DNA of 64,000 bases from Dryas octopetala (Eukaryota > Streptophyta > Magnoliopsida > Rosales > Rosaceae). Shown piece after piece: positions 1-11,951 of this stretch; position 1 is the first letter of the stretch; each line of letters starts with the position of its first letter. Under the pieces are notes generated by a model, which was not told where the DNA came from, did no database searches, and worked only from the letters and a program-made list of their open reading frames with translations. The DNA lies in the NCBI GenBank assembly GCA_963921425.1, contig OY992839.1, positions 13,309,409-13,373,408 of the forward strand. The letters are read 5' to 3'. The translations under genes and the position numbers were made by a program.

Positions 1-25
1 CTATATATGTATGTGATCAAATTAG

Positions 26-1155
26 GATATTGGATATGCAAAGCTTGCGAATCTGCGTCCTGAGAATGGGTTATGTGAGTTCTTATATCATTAATATTTT
101 GGTTAAAATACATATGTATATATATATATATGTCAGTACAATAGTAGTTGGTTTTGGCTTTGAATTGTACGTGATACATAATATACGTACATGCAGACTC
201 TAGTTTTGTACCACCTCTGGTTTATGCGTTCATGGGTAGTTCAAGGGATATTGCGATTGGGCCCGTGGCTGTTGTGTCTCTGTTGCTTGGGAGTCTGCTC
301 AAGGATGAGGTTGATCCCGATAATTATCTCGAATATCGACGCCTTGCATTCACTGCTACATTCTTTGCTGGAGTCACACAATTTGCACTGGGATTTTTCA
401 GGTATATTTGCAGATCGATGGAATCCTTATATATATAATTACTAATTTAAAACGATTTTATACCCTATGAAGTTGAATCCGTTGGGAATGGACAAAAAAC
501 ATGGAAGAAATTGCGTTGATCACTGAAAGAAGTGATCGACAGTTTTGAAAATAAAGCGCTGAGCGATCGGCACTGAATACACCAAAAAACAGTGCGGTCA
601 TCTGCTCTAAGGATTTTTTAATAACATATATATGTGGCCTATCTCTTTAATTAATTTTCCATTTAATTATTCACTAATTAATTATATATTTCGAAATGAT
701 GATCAGGTTGGGTTTCTTGATTGATTTTCTATCTCATGCTGCCATTGTTGGGTTTATGGGTGGAGCTGCCATTACCATTGCCCTTCAACAGCTTAAAGGA
801 TTACTGGGCATAAAGACTTTTACAAAGAAATCTGACATTGTTTCTGTTATGCATTCAGTATGGGCCGCAGCACATCATGGGGTAATGAATTATTGCTCAA
901 TTCATTTCAAATTTTCCATAAACTCTAATTTCATTATTAATTAGCGCGATTATATAGTTATTTAATCAAAATTTTTATTCCTTAATTTCTTACCCGCTCC
1001 ATGCATCTGCTTGAATAATTTACAGTGGAACTGGCAGACTATACTAATAGGTTTCTCATTCTTGGCTTTTCTTCTCGTCACCAAGTACATCGTAAGTCGT
1101 GATTAATTTCTCCACACTACAACTACAACATTATTCAACACACACACACAATATG

Positions 1156-1194
<39 letters not shown>

Positions 1195-4100
1195 TATAGT
1201 TCCACCTGATGATCAAGATCAAGATCAATTTATATTCATTGAGTCCCTCAATATATAACATCGGTGCACATATGCATGATGATATTGCAGGCGAAAAAGA
1301 ATAAGAAGTACTTTTGGCTGTCTGCAATTGCGCCTTTGATCTCCGTTGTCCTGTCCACCTTTTTTGTCTATATTACCCGTGCAGATAAGCATGGTGTTGC
1401 AATTGTAAGTGATTCATTTTTCATGAATATTATCAATTTAATAATTAATCTGTACTATTTCATTTTCTCTGACCAATATTATATATATTAATTGCCATTT
1501 AGAACAATCAATATTCCAAATTGATCATATATATACATATATATATCCCAATTAACTAGTTTTAATTTTTTATATTTGATCAGGTGAATGGTATAAAAAA
1601 GGGCATAAATCCACCTTCTGCTCATGAAATTTATTTTAGCGGAGAAAATGTTATGAAAGGCTTTCGGATTGGTGCTGTAGCGGGTATGGTAGCGTTGACG
1701 GTAAGCAAAAAAAATATATATATATAGAGGAAAAAACTTACCAATAATAGGGATATAAGAGTTGACTTGACATTACATGAGCAAGGTTTTATTTTGAAAT
1801 TAAAGAAAGTTTCATATGTGATGAAGTCATATAAGAACATATATGTCATCATGTTATTGAATTGAGATACTAAATTAGCCATATTCTTGTTACAGGAAAG
1901 TTTCTCTCATATATATATATGTTCTCCATCTCAATCATAATCAAATCATGCATAATATGCATGTTATGCAGTTTTATCTCATAATGCTACGATGCAAATT
2001 ATTTTATTCAATAAAAAGATATCTTCATCATATCTATCTTAATAAGAAATACATCGAACATGACCCAATTGTTTATATGATTATGTGATTATGTAGCAAG
2101 AACAGTTCATTATATGATAAATGACCAAATTGGTCCCTATATTTTGTTTGTCTCGATCTTATTTCAATTGGGCTCCCGGAGTATCACTTTTTTCAATTAA
2201 GTTCTTATATATAGTTTACTAATTTTTTTACAATTAGGTCCAAAATTAAAATTCCGTCAAAATTTTAGACAAAACAACGTATATGATAGCCTTTGTGAAT
2301 TTAGGGGCAAAACAATCATAACTTTGAATATTTGCACTCTCGTGTTGACAAAAGCAAGGAAATTCCCCATCTAAAATTTGTATAAAATTCAAATATTGGA
2401 CTTGTTTGTGTAAAATGTAGGCATCGAGCAAGGACGTGACACTGAGAAGATTGAAATTATTAACTACGATAACCCAAGTGAAACAAGCTAGGGCAAAACT
2501 ACGAGGATCAATTAAGTTGGCTATTTGCCCTTAATTAGTTCTAATTGTATTCAATGCATGCATGGATCAATATATATATATAGTCTTAACGTATACGTAC
2601 ATACATGCATGCAGGAAGCTATAGCGATTGGAAGAACATTTGCTGGCATGAAGGACTATCAGTTGGATGGAAACAAAGAAATGGTGGCATTAGGAACAAT
2701 GAACATTGTTGGTTCATTGACATCGTGCTATGTAGCCACAGGATCCTTCTCTCGTTCAGCAGTGAATTGCATGTCTGGTTGCCACACAGCAGTCTCCAAC
2801 ATCGTGATGTCTGTTGTTGTGCTCTTAACTCTGCTACTCATCACTCCGCTGTTCAAGTACACCCCCAACGCCATCCTCGCCTCCATCATCATCAACGCGG
2901 TCATCGGCTTGATTGATCTGAAAGCAACCAAACTCATCTATAAGATCGACAAACTCGACTTTGCTGCTTGCATGGGAGCCTTCTTCGGCGTCGTTTTCAT
3001 TTCTGTTGAGATTGGTCTTCTCATTGCTGTGTCCATCTCTTTTGCCAAAATTCTCTTACAAGTCACAAGGCCACGAACTGCACTACTTGGGAAGCTCCCA
3101 GGGACTGAAGTCTACAGAAACATCTACCAGTACCCCAATGCAGTACAGATTCCTGGCATTCTCAGTATCAGAGTTGACTCTTCAATTTATTTCTCCAACT
3201 CCAACTATATTAAGGAGAGGTACGTACCCACCTATACATATCTACCTTAATTATCTACCATGCATGCAGATCCAATTAATAGATCCAGTACTACTTAAAT
3301 ATATTCATTTGACTTAATTATGTACAACTAGTACTAATAAGTTTATTATGTATTGCAGAATTTTGAGATGGGTAACTGATGAAGAAGAACAACTAAAGCA
3401 CAAGAGTCTACCCAAAATTGACTACTTGATCGTCGAAATGTCACGTAAGTGAATCCTAGTCTCTAATTTTGTTTTTCATTCAATTCAGAGATATGATGAC
3501 TCGACAATTAACATATATATATATATTATTAATTGATGATGATCATGGATTAATTTGATTTAGTTTCATTTCCTGCGCTCTTATATGCAGCTGTCACTGA
3601 CATTGATACAAGTGGCATCCATGCCCTGGAAGAACTATACAGGAGTCTTCAGAAGAGAGAGATTCAGGTAATATTTATATAATTGTGTGTGTAGGATATC
3701 CATTCTCTAACTAAAGGATTGATCTTTTTTAAGTTTTGTTTTGGTTCAGATTTGTTTTCTCAAATTTATCCCGTCTTTTATCCTATTAAATCTCAGCCAA
3801 ATTTAGCAAACATATACTTGTTTTAAAGTTATGCATCTCTTCTTTACAACCATATAAAGATAATTCAAATCGAAGTTCTAAAACTCAAGATAATTGTCTC
3901 CAAAGTAGGGTATACGAAACTACCAATTTTTAGTGAAAAATTTTCAGATTTTTAAAACTTCAATTCTCTTTAATTCTAATATTCCAAATTAGTTCCTATG
4001 ACTAAGAAATGATAAATGATAAATTAAAATTAAAGAAAACACAACTAAAATAATTTAAAATCATAATTTAAAAAGAATTGTGGACCAAAATTAAACTTAA

Positions 4101-4486
4101 AAACTTAAAAAATATCGTAGACCAAAATTGAAGTGGACCAAATTTGTAATTTCCTCCCATAAATATATAGCCCATATATCTGGGCTAATTAAGCATTAAA
4201 GTAATAAGTTTTTTGTGGGGACTAGAATCTAGTTATTGAGAGAATTTGCCCCTACATTCAAGGCCAGGGATCAAATCCACCCTTCTCTGTTAGCCTTCCT
4301 TCTAACAGACAAAAAAAGAGTAATAAGTCTTTTGTTATTTGACAGCTTGCTTTGGCGAATCCCGGAACAGTAGTGATGGACAAGATTCATGCATCCAAGT
4401 TTGTCGAATTGATTGGGAAGGACAAGCTTTTCCTTTCAGTTGCAGATGCCATTCTTTCGTTGGCTCCCAATCACGAACAACCATGA
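26..4486 (+). CDS. SULTR1: High-affinity sulfate transporter, SULTR group 1 (5' end outside window)
   Basis: Plasma-membrane proton/sulfate symporter of the SLC26/SulP family. Ten exons can be placed: 26-74, 197-401, 707-881, 1026-1091, 1291-1404, 1584-1700, 2615-3219, 3359-3444, 3591-3667, 4346-4486 (stop TGA). All junctions are GT-AG and the phases close, giving about 544 residues of a usual ~650. The first exon reads [10 protein letters not shown], the conserved SulP motif after the early transmembrane helices, so the N-terminus and promoter lie to the left. Membrane segments continue through [19 protein letters not shown] and the long exon 2615-3219 ([16 protein letters not shown]). The last three exons encode the C-terminal STAS domain with the hallmark [17 protein letters not shown]. 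Motif wording fits group 1 (root or phloem high affinity) better than groups 2-4; the exact paralogue is not resolved. The 0.9-kb intron 1701-2614 and the 0.7-kb intron 3668-4345 are enlarged; the latter holds a TIR-element copy and a SINE. No disruption is seen. Confidence 0.93.
3735..4155 (-). mobile_element. TIR-element copy in last intron of the sulfate transporter
   Basis: Non-coding repeat lying inside the last intron (3668-4345). It is the reverse complement, at clearly recognisable identity, of the element at 43488-44018. Shared landmarks include GGACCAAATTTGTAATTTCC at the right end here and the internal AACTCAAGATAATTG. The end corresponding to the other inverted repeat is shortened, so this is an incomplete copy. 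Family not named; its terminal inverted repeats are seen in the other copy. Confidence 0.7.
4216..4319 (+). mobile_element. SINE-like insertion in last intron of the sulfate transporter
   Basis: About 104 bp flanked by a near-perfect 15-bp direct repeat (GTAATAAGTTTTTTG at 4201-4215 and GTAATAAGTCTTTTG at 4320-4334) and ending in an A-rich tract. GGGATCAAATCC resembles a tRNA-type B box; an A box is not convincing. Length, tail and target duplication fit a plant SINE in the same orientation as the gene. Confidence 0.55.
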
Positions 4487-4633
4487 TATTCCATTGCCAG
4501 GGGTTGTTGAAGAATTATAAAGCTAATACACTTGTGATATGTATTTTGTTTTTCTGTTCTTTTTCATGCTTTTCGTTTTTCATTTCTCGTCAACTTTATT
4601 TCAAATCCCCACCCAATGTATAACCAAAACAGT

Positions 4634-4865
4634 TAACTCTGTTTTGGTTCTTACTCTGAAAGCACTTTTTTTTTTGTTTGGCCAATCAATAAATATCAAA
4701 TTTCATTAAAAGAAACACTGCAGTACATACAAATATAACCAAAACCAGAATAACTCTGTTTTGGTTCTTACTCTGAAAGCACTTTTTTTTTTTTGACCAA
4801 TCAATAAATATCAAATTTCATTAAAAGAAACACTGCAGTACATACAAATATAACCAAAACCAGAA
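4634..4865 (+). repeat. Tandem duplication (2 x ~116 bp) downstream of the sulfate transporter
   Basis: Unit 1 is 4634-4750 and unit 2 is 4751-4865. Both run from TAACTCTGTTTTGGTTC through a poly-T tract to ATATAACCAAAACCAGAA and are almost identical apart from the T-run length and a few bases. It lies just after the stop codon, so it probably falls in the 3' UTR or polyadenylation region; both copies contain AATAAA-like ATCAATAAATATC. Confidence 0.9.
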
Positions 4866-4912
4866 AACTACGCTAGCAACAACACAACTACCTGCAACTA
4901 AAACTAACTAAC

Positions 4913-5993
4913 TGTTAAAGGTAAAAATTGTCTCAGCCACGTGTAAGGCTAAGGTTTGATCCATATCATTACTTAATCTGAGCGAAGGGCGTGTCACCAA
5001 CTAAAGATTGTATACTTGGAACGATTGTAAAGTAATTAAAAGGGTAAAAAATAAAAATAAAGGAAATCAAACACTTGCGCTTGATATGCTAAAAGTTGAG
5101 TGCTAATAGTTCTTTTCTATGCATGGGCATTCTAGGACTTGAGTGCTAAAAGTTCTGGTTTATGTCAATATGTGCTCATGTTGTTATTGATGAATAATTA
5201 AGTAAGATAAATAAGCAAGCAAACCAAAGTTATAGAAGTTAACTATCTCAAGACCCAGATCTAATAAAAATGCCCATTGGGATCGCAAGTCACAGACATA
5301 AATTGTAAAGTTAAAGAAAAGAAATGAAAATAGACTAGTAATAGACACTCAATGATTGAGAAGTAAATGTTTCCTTCATTAATTCTCAATGAGGAAATAT
5401 ATTCAATTTCAAGAATAAATGCAAGGAGAAAAAGTAGTAAATAAGGCTATTAATTAAATGTGTAAGAGCGAAAAAGCTTGTAATAAAGAAATAAGATCAA
5501 TGCGTTAATCACAAGCGTAAAGAACAGACAAAATGAATGATCAAGTCATTTGGTAGAGAATTTTTAGAGAATAGATCTGGTTTTGTGTGTGTGTTGCTAG
5601 GGAGCCGTTACATTGGCCATACCTTTGTATTTATAATTGAATTGGGATCTCAAAACCTCAGGCAGTCTTCCCTTGGATAATTGCCACGCGTACAACTCTG
5701 AACAACCTTAAAATTATGATATTTATCCCCTTGACAGCTACAACCTGAGCTTTTGACAGCTTTATAGGTCCACGTGGCTTTGCATTTATGGCCTTATGCT
5801 TCATTGACCCTTTTGGTTTGGTATAGCCGAAAGGTTTATTCGCCGGGATGCTTTCGTTCGCTCAAACTATCCTGGGTCTGCACATGATGGGCCGCCAAAT
5901 TGGGCTTAGGCCTGCTCGATCATCACCACTCTTTGGGCCTAAATTTTTGTAGATTAATGCCGGACAACATCTCTAAAAAATCAGGCACAAACA
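4913..5993 (-). repeat. Probable 3' LTR of the minus-strand Ty3/gypsy fossil
   Basis: About 1.08 kb bounded by TGTTAAAGG on the left and GGCACAAACA on the right, i.e. TG...CA on both strands. It is followed to the right by a C-run (G-run on the minus strand) resembling a polypurine tract. No second LTR copy lies in the window, so the limits rest only on these end motifs. Confidence 0.45.
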
Positions 5994-5999
5994 TTGCCC

Positions 6000-8270
6000 C
6001 CCAAGTATGAGTATCTCTTGGCTTGGTATAGTCGAGAGAACGAAGACTTGATGAAATTTGGACGGGGTGAAGGGTCAAAAGCATCTGTTCGTGCGAGAAA
6101 CGTCACATTGTGTCAATCTGCTGCATTAAATGCTCCTAACATTTTTTCGCATGCCTCCAGACACGTGGTGTGGCCTGATTGGCCGTGTGTCCCCTCGTAT
6201 GTTCAGAGGCGGCGTCACGTCGTTTCTGTCCCGAAATCTTGATAGTTGCAACCATTATAAAGAAAGCGGTCGCTTTCTTTCTAGATCATTAAACCTCACG
6301 ATTTCTGAGATTTCTTCTGATTGTTTTCGCATTCTTCATCAAATCAAATCAATAAAAAAAAAAAGTAGTCGTTTCAAGCACTTGATTACCTAGAAATGTC
6401 CATTCTTACGTATTTAGAATTCTCAAACTCTCAAATCTAAAAAAGTTTCCAAGTCTCTGAACTTTATAACCCCCTTTTGGTTCTCCGACTTAAAAAAACC
6501 CAACACTTTCATCTCTCAACCAATTTCTTCTGTTCAAATCGCTCAAGTTAGGGAAATCGAAACTTCAAAGAAGATAGGTGAGGAGGCCAAAGCCTTTAAC
6601 GACGCAATTGCCTCTTTGGTTACTCGCGAGGCATTGTCTTAAGCTAAGAGTGAAGTGGTGACATTTTTTGGCATCGGTTTTGCAAAGGAGCCTGGTTTTA
6701 TGGCGGCCTTAGGTCCTTACTTTATAAACAAGATGCCCATCCTTGTTGAAGAAATCATGAACAATCAATTTGCGGGGTTTGAGGGACCTGGGTGTCATGA
6801 AAGCCTCAAATAGTATGGCATTCCTCTGCTTCAAACTCTGAATGGCTTCGCTGGTAAAAACGGGTAGAGGTCGAGAAGTCAATGGTGTGGGAGGCTCTCG
6901 GCATCAGGGATGCCATTTCCTTGTCAACTAAAGCTTTGACTTTCGATCGCCCACTTCTTGTAGCGGCTTTCTGTTTCTGGTCTTCAGCCATGAACACCCT
7001 GTATATACCCCATGGACCACTCACGTACCCCTACTGTTTTAGACATGGCTGTCATATTTGGGTTTAGACCACATGGCGAGTTCATCACTTTGTTTTCGAA
7101 GAGGAGCTTGATAAAGATGAACACGTCAAAGAGAACTGACGGCATGTCTTTAGGAGGGACGTCAAGACTGCTCGCTTAGTTAGCAGTTTCGAAACGTTCG
7201 CCGGACATTATAATTGAGGGACTGGACCAGTGACTGATCATGAGCATTCTGTCTTCTTATTCTATTGGTTGAGTAAATACATTTTCTATGCTAAAAGTAA
7301 TAAAGTCGTGCATGAGTTCGTCTGTTTGGCCGATGCCTTAGCATCAGGCCGAGCACTCGCCTTGGGACCTTTTGTGCTGGCGAGTCTTTACCGTTGCTTG
7401 AGGGACATAACGGTCGGGCGAATGGATACAAACTGGGGTGGTCCGTTGTGGATGTTTCAAATTTGGTTGCAGGCGTACTTCCCTCAACTTCGTACAAAAC
7501 CAAACACTGAGTTTCCAAGAGAATAGGTGATTGTTGACTTTATCATCCCTCTTTCTTTGAGGTCCCATACTGTGGAAGAATGCTTTAACTTTTTCTTCGC
7601 CCAAACAAGCATTCCTGACAAAGTTTTCTAGACTTGTGTTTCTCGCCGCCATCCCCACTGCCTATCTATCAACATTGATGGAACCTTTCCGACAGATCCT
7701 GGCGTATTGGAGAAGGGTTTAGGCCAAGATCTATCTGAACAGAGATTTGCCTTGAGGGAGTCCCACACTTACATCAAAGAAGTTGCAGTTCTACAAGGTT
7801 GGGGCCAAGATTTATCAAACCCATTTGGTTGCTCGCCATTTTGGGCTATGCCAAACTCTCCCTTACTTCCATTTCAATTCTGCGAATCTTCTTTCTTCTT
7901 GGTGAATTGATTATACTGAAGCAGGCCTTTGTGATGAGGCGAAGGACTTCTATAAACGGCTTCACTAGGATGTGTGTTCTCCAACTGCCTAGAAGTTGCT
8001 CAGGTTTCGCCCAAGGAAAATCAACAGTGGGGTACGTCATGACGCCTTTCATCACATGGTGGAACTCTTGGTTCCCTAGAGTTTTGTCTAATGACAAAGA
8101 GACTGCTCGCGTCCTTGCTCTAGAAGGTATTCTCTTCAAGTCAACTAAGGATAGAAGACGCAAGGATTATGCTCCTCCCATCATTCTCAACGAAACAGAA
8201 ATAGAAGCAAAGGGCAAGGCATTAATGCAGTCAACTGAATTAAGGCGAGCATGAGGAGACTAATGGGCAA
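6000..8270 (+). mobile_element. Transposon-borne plant mobile domain (PMD, aminotransferase-like) gene remnant
   Basis: Part of the retroelement fossil, transcribed in the opposite sense to it. The best preserved segment (about 7300-7510) reads FVCLADALASGRALALGPFV and then DTNWGGPLWMFQIWLQAYFP, typical of transposon-encoded PMD proteins related to MAIN/MAIL1. A TATA-like ATTATAAAGAAAG at about 6255 could be its own promoter. A Lys/Glu-rich tail follows at about 8600-8780. The remnant is broken several times and unlikely to be functional. Confidence 0.6.
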
Positions 8271-9529
8271 GTTCTAACTGAACAGAAGAAGGCGAAGAGG
8301 AAGGTAAGAGAAGAAATGGCTCAAACCTTAGAAGAAGAACATTTTGAGGAAGAGTCTGTTGAAGCCCCTAATTAATTCATAGATGGAAGAAACACAATGA
8401 GGCGCAAGGTGAAAGCTCGCGTATATTACCTGTTGTTGTAACCAACTCACCACTAAGTGAGGAACTTTTCTTTAATTTACATACATATAAACTGCTATAT
8501 ATATACTTATTATATATATTTTTTTTAGGAACCTCAATGTTCGTTAGGGAACAATTGCTTGATGGCTTATACATGTATCATGAGTTAGGAGTCAGACAGC
8601 TGTTCAGTTTCAAAACAGAGAGAAAGAAGAAGAGGAAAAAAGAAAGAAAGAAAAAGAAAGATAAGTACGAAGAGAAGAGAGACAAAAAAGAAAAAAAGAA
8701 AAAAAAGAAGAAAAACACCTGGCGAAGGCCAAGGCAGAAGAAGAAAAAAGAGAACAAGAGAAAGATGGGAAGGTAGAGAAGAAAGAGAGACGAGAAAGAA
8801 GAAAACAGGAGAAAGCTTCGACTTTAGCTTCCCAGCCGAAGACTTCTTCCCCAGACATTAGTGTTCGTTAGGTATTTGTTAACCCTTCCAAGTTTCAAAT
8901 GACTAACATTTATTTTTCGCTGGACATGGTCTCTAACGCTGGCGAAGGGAATGCTAAGAATCAACTGAGCGAATCTCCACTAAATACATCCAATTTTCCC
9001 ACCTTAAAGGTAAGTCCCCTTTCGCCCTAGGTTTTCCTCTATAATGGTTCCACTCATGTAGAAAACCTAACTGACAGACATAAGGTAAGTATGACCCTCA
9101 CAAGCACTTTTGCTTTCCCTACTTACTCATTCTCATCTTCTTTTACATGATTTTTAGCAAACTATGATTACTGGAGAGGAGTCAACCGGCGAAGGCATCG
9201 TTGAAGTTCTTGCAATTGCCAGCATTTTGCTTCACAACTTCTTTCGTGCTAAGGCCCTGCAGGAAAACGCCTTCTCAATACTTGTCTATGAGCCTCTTCT
9301 CGCTCACCATTTCTCATGTCTTCTCTAAGAACCCATTTCACAATTCTCTTGGGTTCCTCTCGGTTTCTCTTCTCAATCCTGTGAATAGGCTTTCTGTGGG
9401 GATTGTGCTCGCCTAGGCAAATATGTTTGTCTTGGTGGGCTCCTTATTCTCAAATTCTCAGCTTGAAAATTCCTCCTTGGCACTGGTTTAAGCTTTTGTT
9501 CCTTAGCCTTAGCATCTTCTCTCATCAGT

Positions 9530-9860
9530 TATTCTAACATGATCTCACATTTACAACGGCTGCAAAGCAAAATAGGCCATTCAATCTCGACCTTCTTGTT
9601 CTCCACTCTTCCTTATTCCTGCCTTTTTGGTGGAAAATTAACATTCACCATGCTCACCTTGGTAGTGAAAAAAGGGTCTTCATCGATCTTCATCTTTTGC
9701 TTCTACTTGCCAAGGAACTCGAGCTCACATTTATCTATATTCTTCTGTAGATGCTCCCGAAAGGTAATGCATTGGTTTGTGCAATGATGATTTCATCTCT
9801 CATGGAACTTACATAAGACTTTGCCTTTTAATTCTTCAGGTGAAGTCAATTTCTTTCTTA
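9530..9860 (-). mobile_element. Ty3/gypsy gag fragment
   Basis: On the minus strand, pieces such as LKGKVLCKFHER, TNQCITFREHLQKNID and a following KIDEDPFF resemble the region around the plant gypsy gag knuckle. It is part of the same fossil as the LTR-like stretch at 4913-5993 and is broken. Confidence 0.55.
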
Positions 9861-10064
9861 ATATTAAATATGTTAATATTATAATATGTATCATGTATGG
9901 TATATGTATTTATGGATTTATAAATTATGGATGTACGGTATATAGATTTATGGATATATTGATTTATGGATTATGGATTTATAATTATAGACGTACTATC
10001 GGATTTGTTTTAGCACATTACTAATACATCTATAAAAAAAGATTGGTGGTTAGATTACTAACTG
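9861..10064. repeat. AT-rich simple-sequence tract
   Basis: Degenerate tandem repeats built from TATGGATTTAT and TATGGATGTA motifs between the gypsy fossil and the next LTR-like element. No coding potential is seen. Confidence 0.6.
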
Positions 10065-10846
10065 TGTAACACCCTGAATTTTCGGTTTCTGTTAATTTCG
10101 TTACTTAAGCTTTTTAATCTTATTCTTAAGGTTTGTTTAAAGGAATTAAAGTTTTCCTTAACTTTGTTTTAACTAACTTAGATCTTTGGTTGTGGTTTTG
10201 GAGTTTAGTTGCTTGATAGTGAATTTTGGAGAAAGGAAATTCAAAAGTTTGGTGATTATTAAGTTTATTTTCATTTTTTGGAATTATAATTATGAGATGA
10301 TGAATTTTCATAATTTTTCTAAAAGTGATTTAACTATTTTGAAGCTATAGGAAATTAGTACTCATCGTTACGAGATCGTAGGATTTTTCAAAGAATTATT
10401 TGGAGTCTCAAGCTATTTTTGGTGAATTTTTGAAGTTTTAAGAAATTAGAAAATTAATTTGAGCTGTTGACGTGGACGCTACTGACGCGTGCCAACGTGG
10501 CGCGAGGCAATTGGTCCAGACCAGCTGATGAAGCGCTTAGTGGCGCTGACACACGCTCATGCATGGAAGTCGGGTGTGTTGTTTTACACGGAATGAAGTC
10601 TCATGTTTTACTCTGGGACATTAAGCATCATTGACCCACGCCTTATGTGAGGACCAGTCACTGTAGCAACCGGATCCCCTTGACTTGCGCCTCTCCCAGC
10701 AGGGCGACCCAATCCATTTTGTCTCTACAAAAAGGCGACCTACCGGTTTGTGTAAAACCCAATTCGATTTTTAGTGTGTTTTTGACACTTTTGAGCATCC
10801 TATCCCACATTAAAGTATTAGAGAAACTTCTCACCCCTTTGTGCCT

Positions 10847-10858
10847 ATAAATAGAGAC
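10847..10858 (+). promoter_or_regulatory. TATA box of the LTR-like element
   Basis: CTATAAATAGAG, about 780 bp after the element's 5' end, is a canonical plant TATA box. Sequence resembling the second copy at about 55440 starts just downstream, consistent with a transcript start there. Confidence 0.5.
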
Positions 10859-10937
10859 CTTGTTAGTTTCTAGAATTCGATATTGGCTTTTCCTTGTCAA
10901 GTCTAAAGCTAAAAGGAAAAAGGCCTTAAGATATAAG

Positions 10938-11951
10938 CAAGGTATAAAATTTCGATTTTTGGGGACATGAAAATTTTATCACCTATTCGTTGATATTTCA
11001 TCAATATTTCGCCGAAATTATCGAAATTTCAGAAATTTCGGCAAAATTTGACGAAATTTCGCTCACTTACAGCAGCTCTTCCTTTGCCTTCCCCTGTCTA
11101 TTTCTCAGGTCCGCTTCATTTTTTCAAGCTCGGTAATTTTGTTTTGTGGTCTTGAAAGAGATCCAAAGTTTGTTTAAAAGTCATGAGAAAGAGAAGAGAT
11201 CTGAGATGGAGAGGAGGAGAGATCGGGGAAGGAGTGGGAGGACTGAGGAGAGAGGAGGAAGAAAAGGAGGAAGAGGAGGAGAGATCGGGGAAGGAATGAG
11301 AGGACTGAGAAGCGAGGAGATGCAAAATACTGGAAGGAGGAGAGAGAAATGAACTACAGCCAGAGGAAGAAGATAAGCCTTCGACAAAAAAAAAAAAAAG
11401 AAGAAGATAAGTCAAGGAAGAAAAGGCGTCAAGGAAGAAATGGAAAAGGAGTCAGGAAGAAAAGGGAGGAAAGAGAAAAGAAGGAAAGAAAAAAAAAAGA
11501 AAAAAAAAATTTAGGGCTAATTAGGGTTTGGGGCCTTTGGGCAATTGAAAAGAAAAAAAAAAATTTGAGATTTGATTTGGCTTTTTTGGGATTTCGTTTA
11601 GTTGTTTTTAAATTCTAAACTTTAATACATTTTTATATAAAAAATACCCTAAAGGGCCTAAATTCTAATATCTTATATCATATCCTAAATAATATACTAA
11701 TTTTATTTAATAGTATTTGCCTCCAGCGCGCATTATATTCATCACATATCACATGAAACCTACCATATAATTTGGTTTCTTCAATGTTTTTTATCAATGT
11801 AGTAGATAATATGTTAAATAAACATATGGTAAAATTTCATTCAAAATTTCTGTATTTTGATAGCAATTTCCGTCTTTTCCGTCGAATTTTTGTCAAAATT
11901 AAAAAATTTTCGAAATTTTCGTCGAAATTTCCATCGAAATTTTATTCCTTG
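10938..11951. mobile_element. Non-autonomous hAT-like element nested in the LTR-like element
   Basis: 1014 bp flanked by exact 8-bp duplications GATATAAG (10930-10937 and 11952-11959). The ends are CAAGGTATAAAATTTCGAT and its inverted counterpart (ATCGAAATTTTATTCCTTG at the right). An 8-bp TSD and CAAGG-type tips are hAT hallmarks. Near both ends are many GAAATTTCG/CGAAATTTC subrepeats; the middle (11160-11520) is GA-rich. No transposase reading frame. Confidence 0.85.

Larger units (their letters stand above)
4913..9860 (-). mobile_element. Decayed Ty3/gypsy LTR retrotransposon, minus strand, with antisense extra gene
   Basis: Fossil. Read on the minus strand, a gag-like region with a CX(2)-style knuckle neighbourhood lies at about 9530-9860. 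A polypurine-type tract of Gs followed by TGTTTGTGCC near 5993 marks a likely 3' LTR start, and an LTR-like stretch runs down to about 4913. Between them, on the opposite (plus) strand, is a plant-mobile-domain coding region (about 6000-8270). The pol genes and the 5' LTR are absent. Extra antisense genes near the 3' LTR are known in Tat-lineage elements, which is the best family guess. It is broken in many places and old. Boundaries are approximate. Confidence 0.6.

Noticed and set aside
2100-2530. Possible MITE in a sulfate-transporter intron
   Set aside because: GACCAAATTGGTCCC-type sequence hints at one, but no inverted end or target duplication could be matched.
8537-8776. Lys/Glu-rich frame
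   Set aside because: Simple AAG/GAA repeat tail of the mobile-domain fossil, not a separate gene.
11116-11618. Ser-rich and Arg/Lys-rich open frames
   Set aside because: They arise from the GA-rich centre of the hAT-like element.
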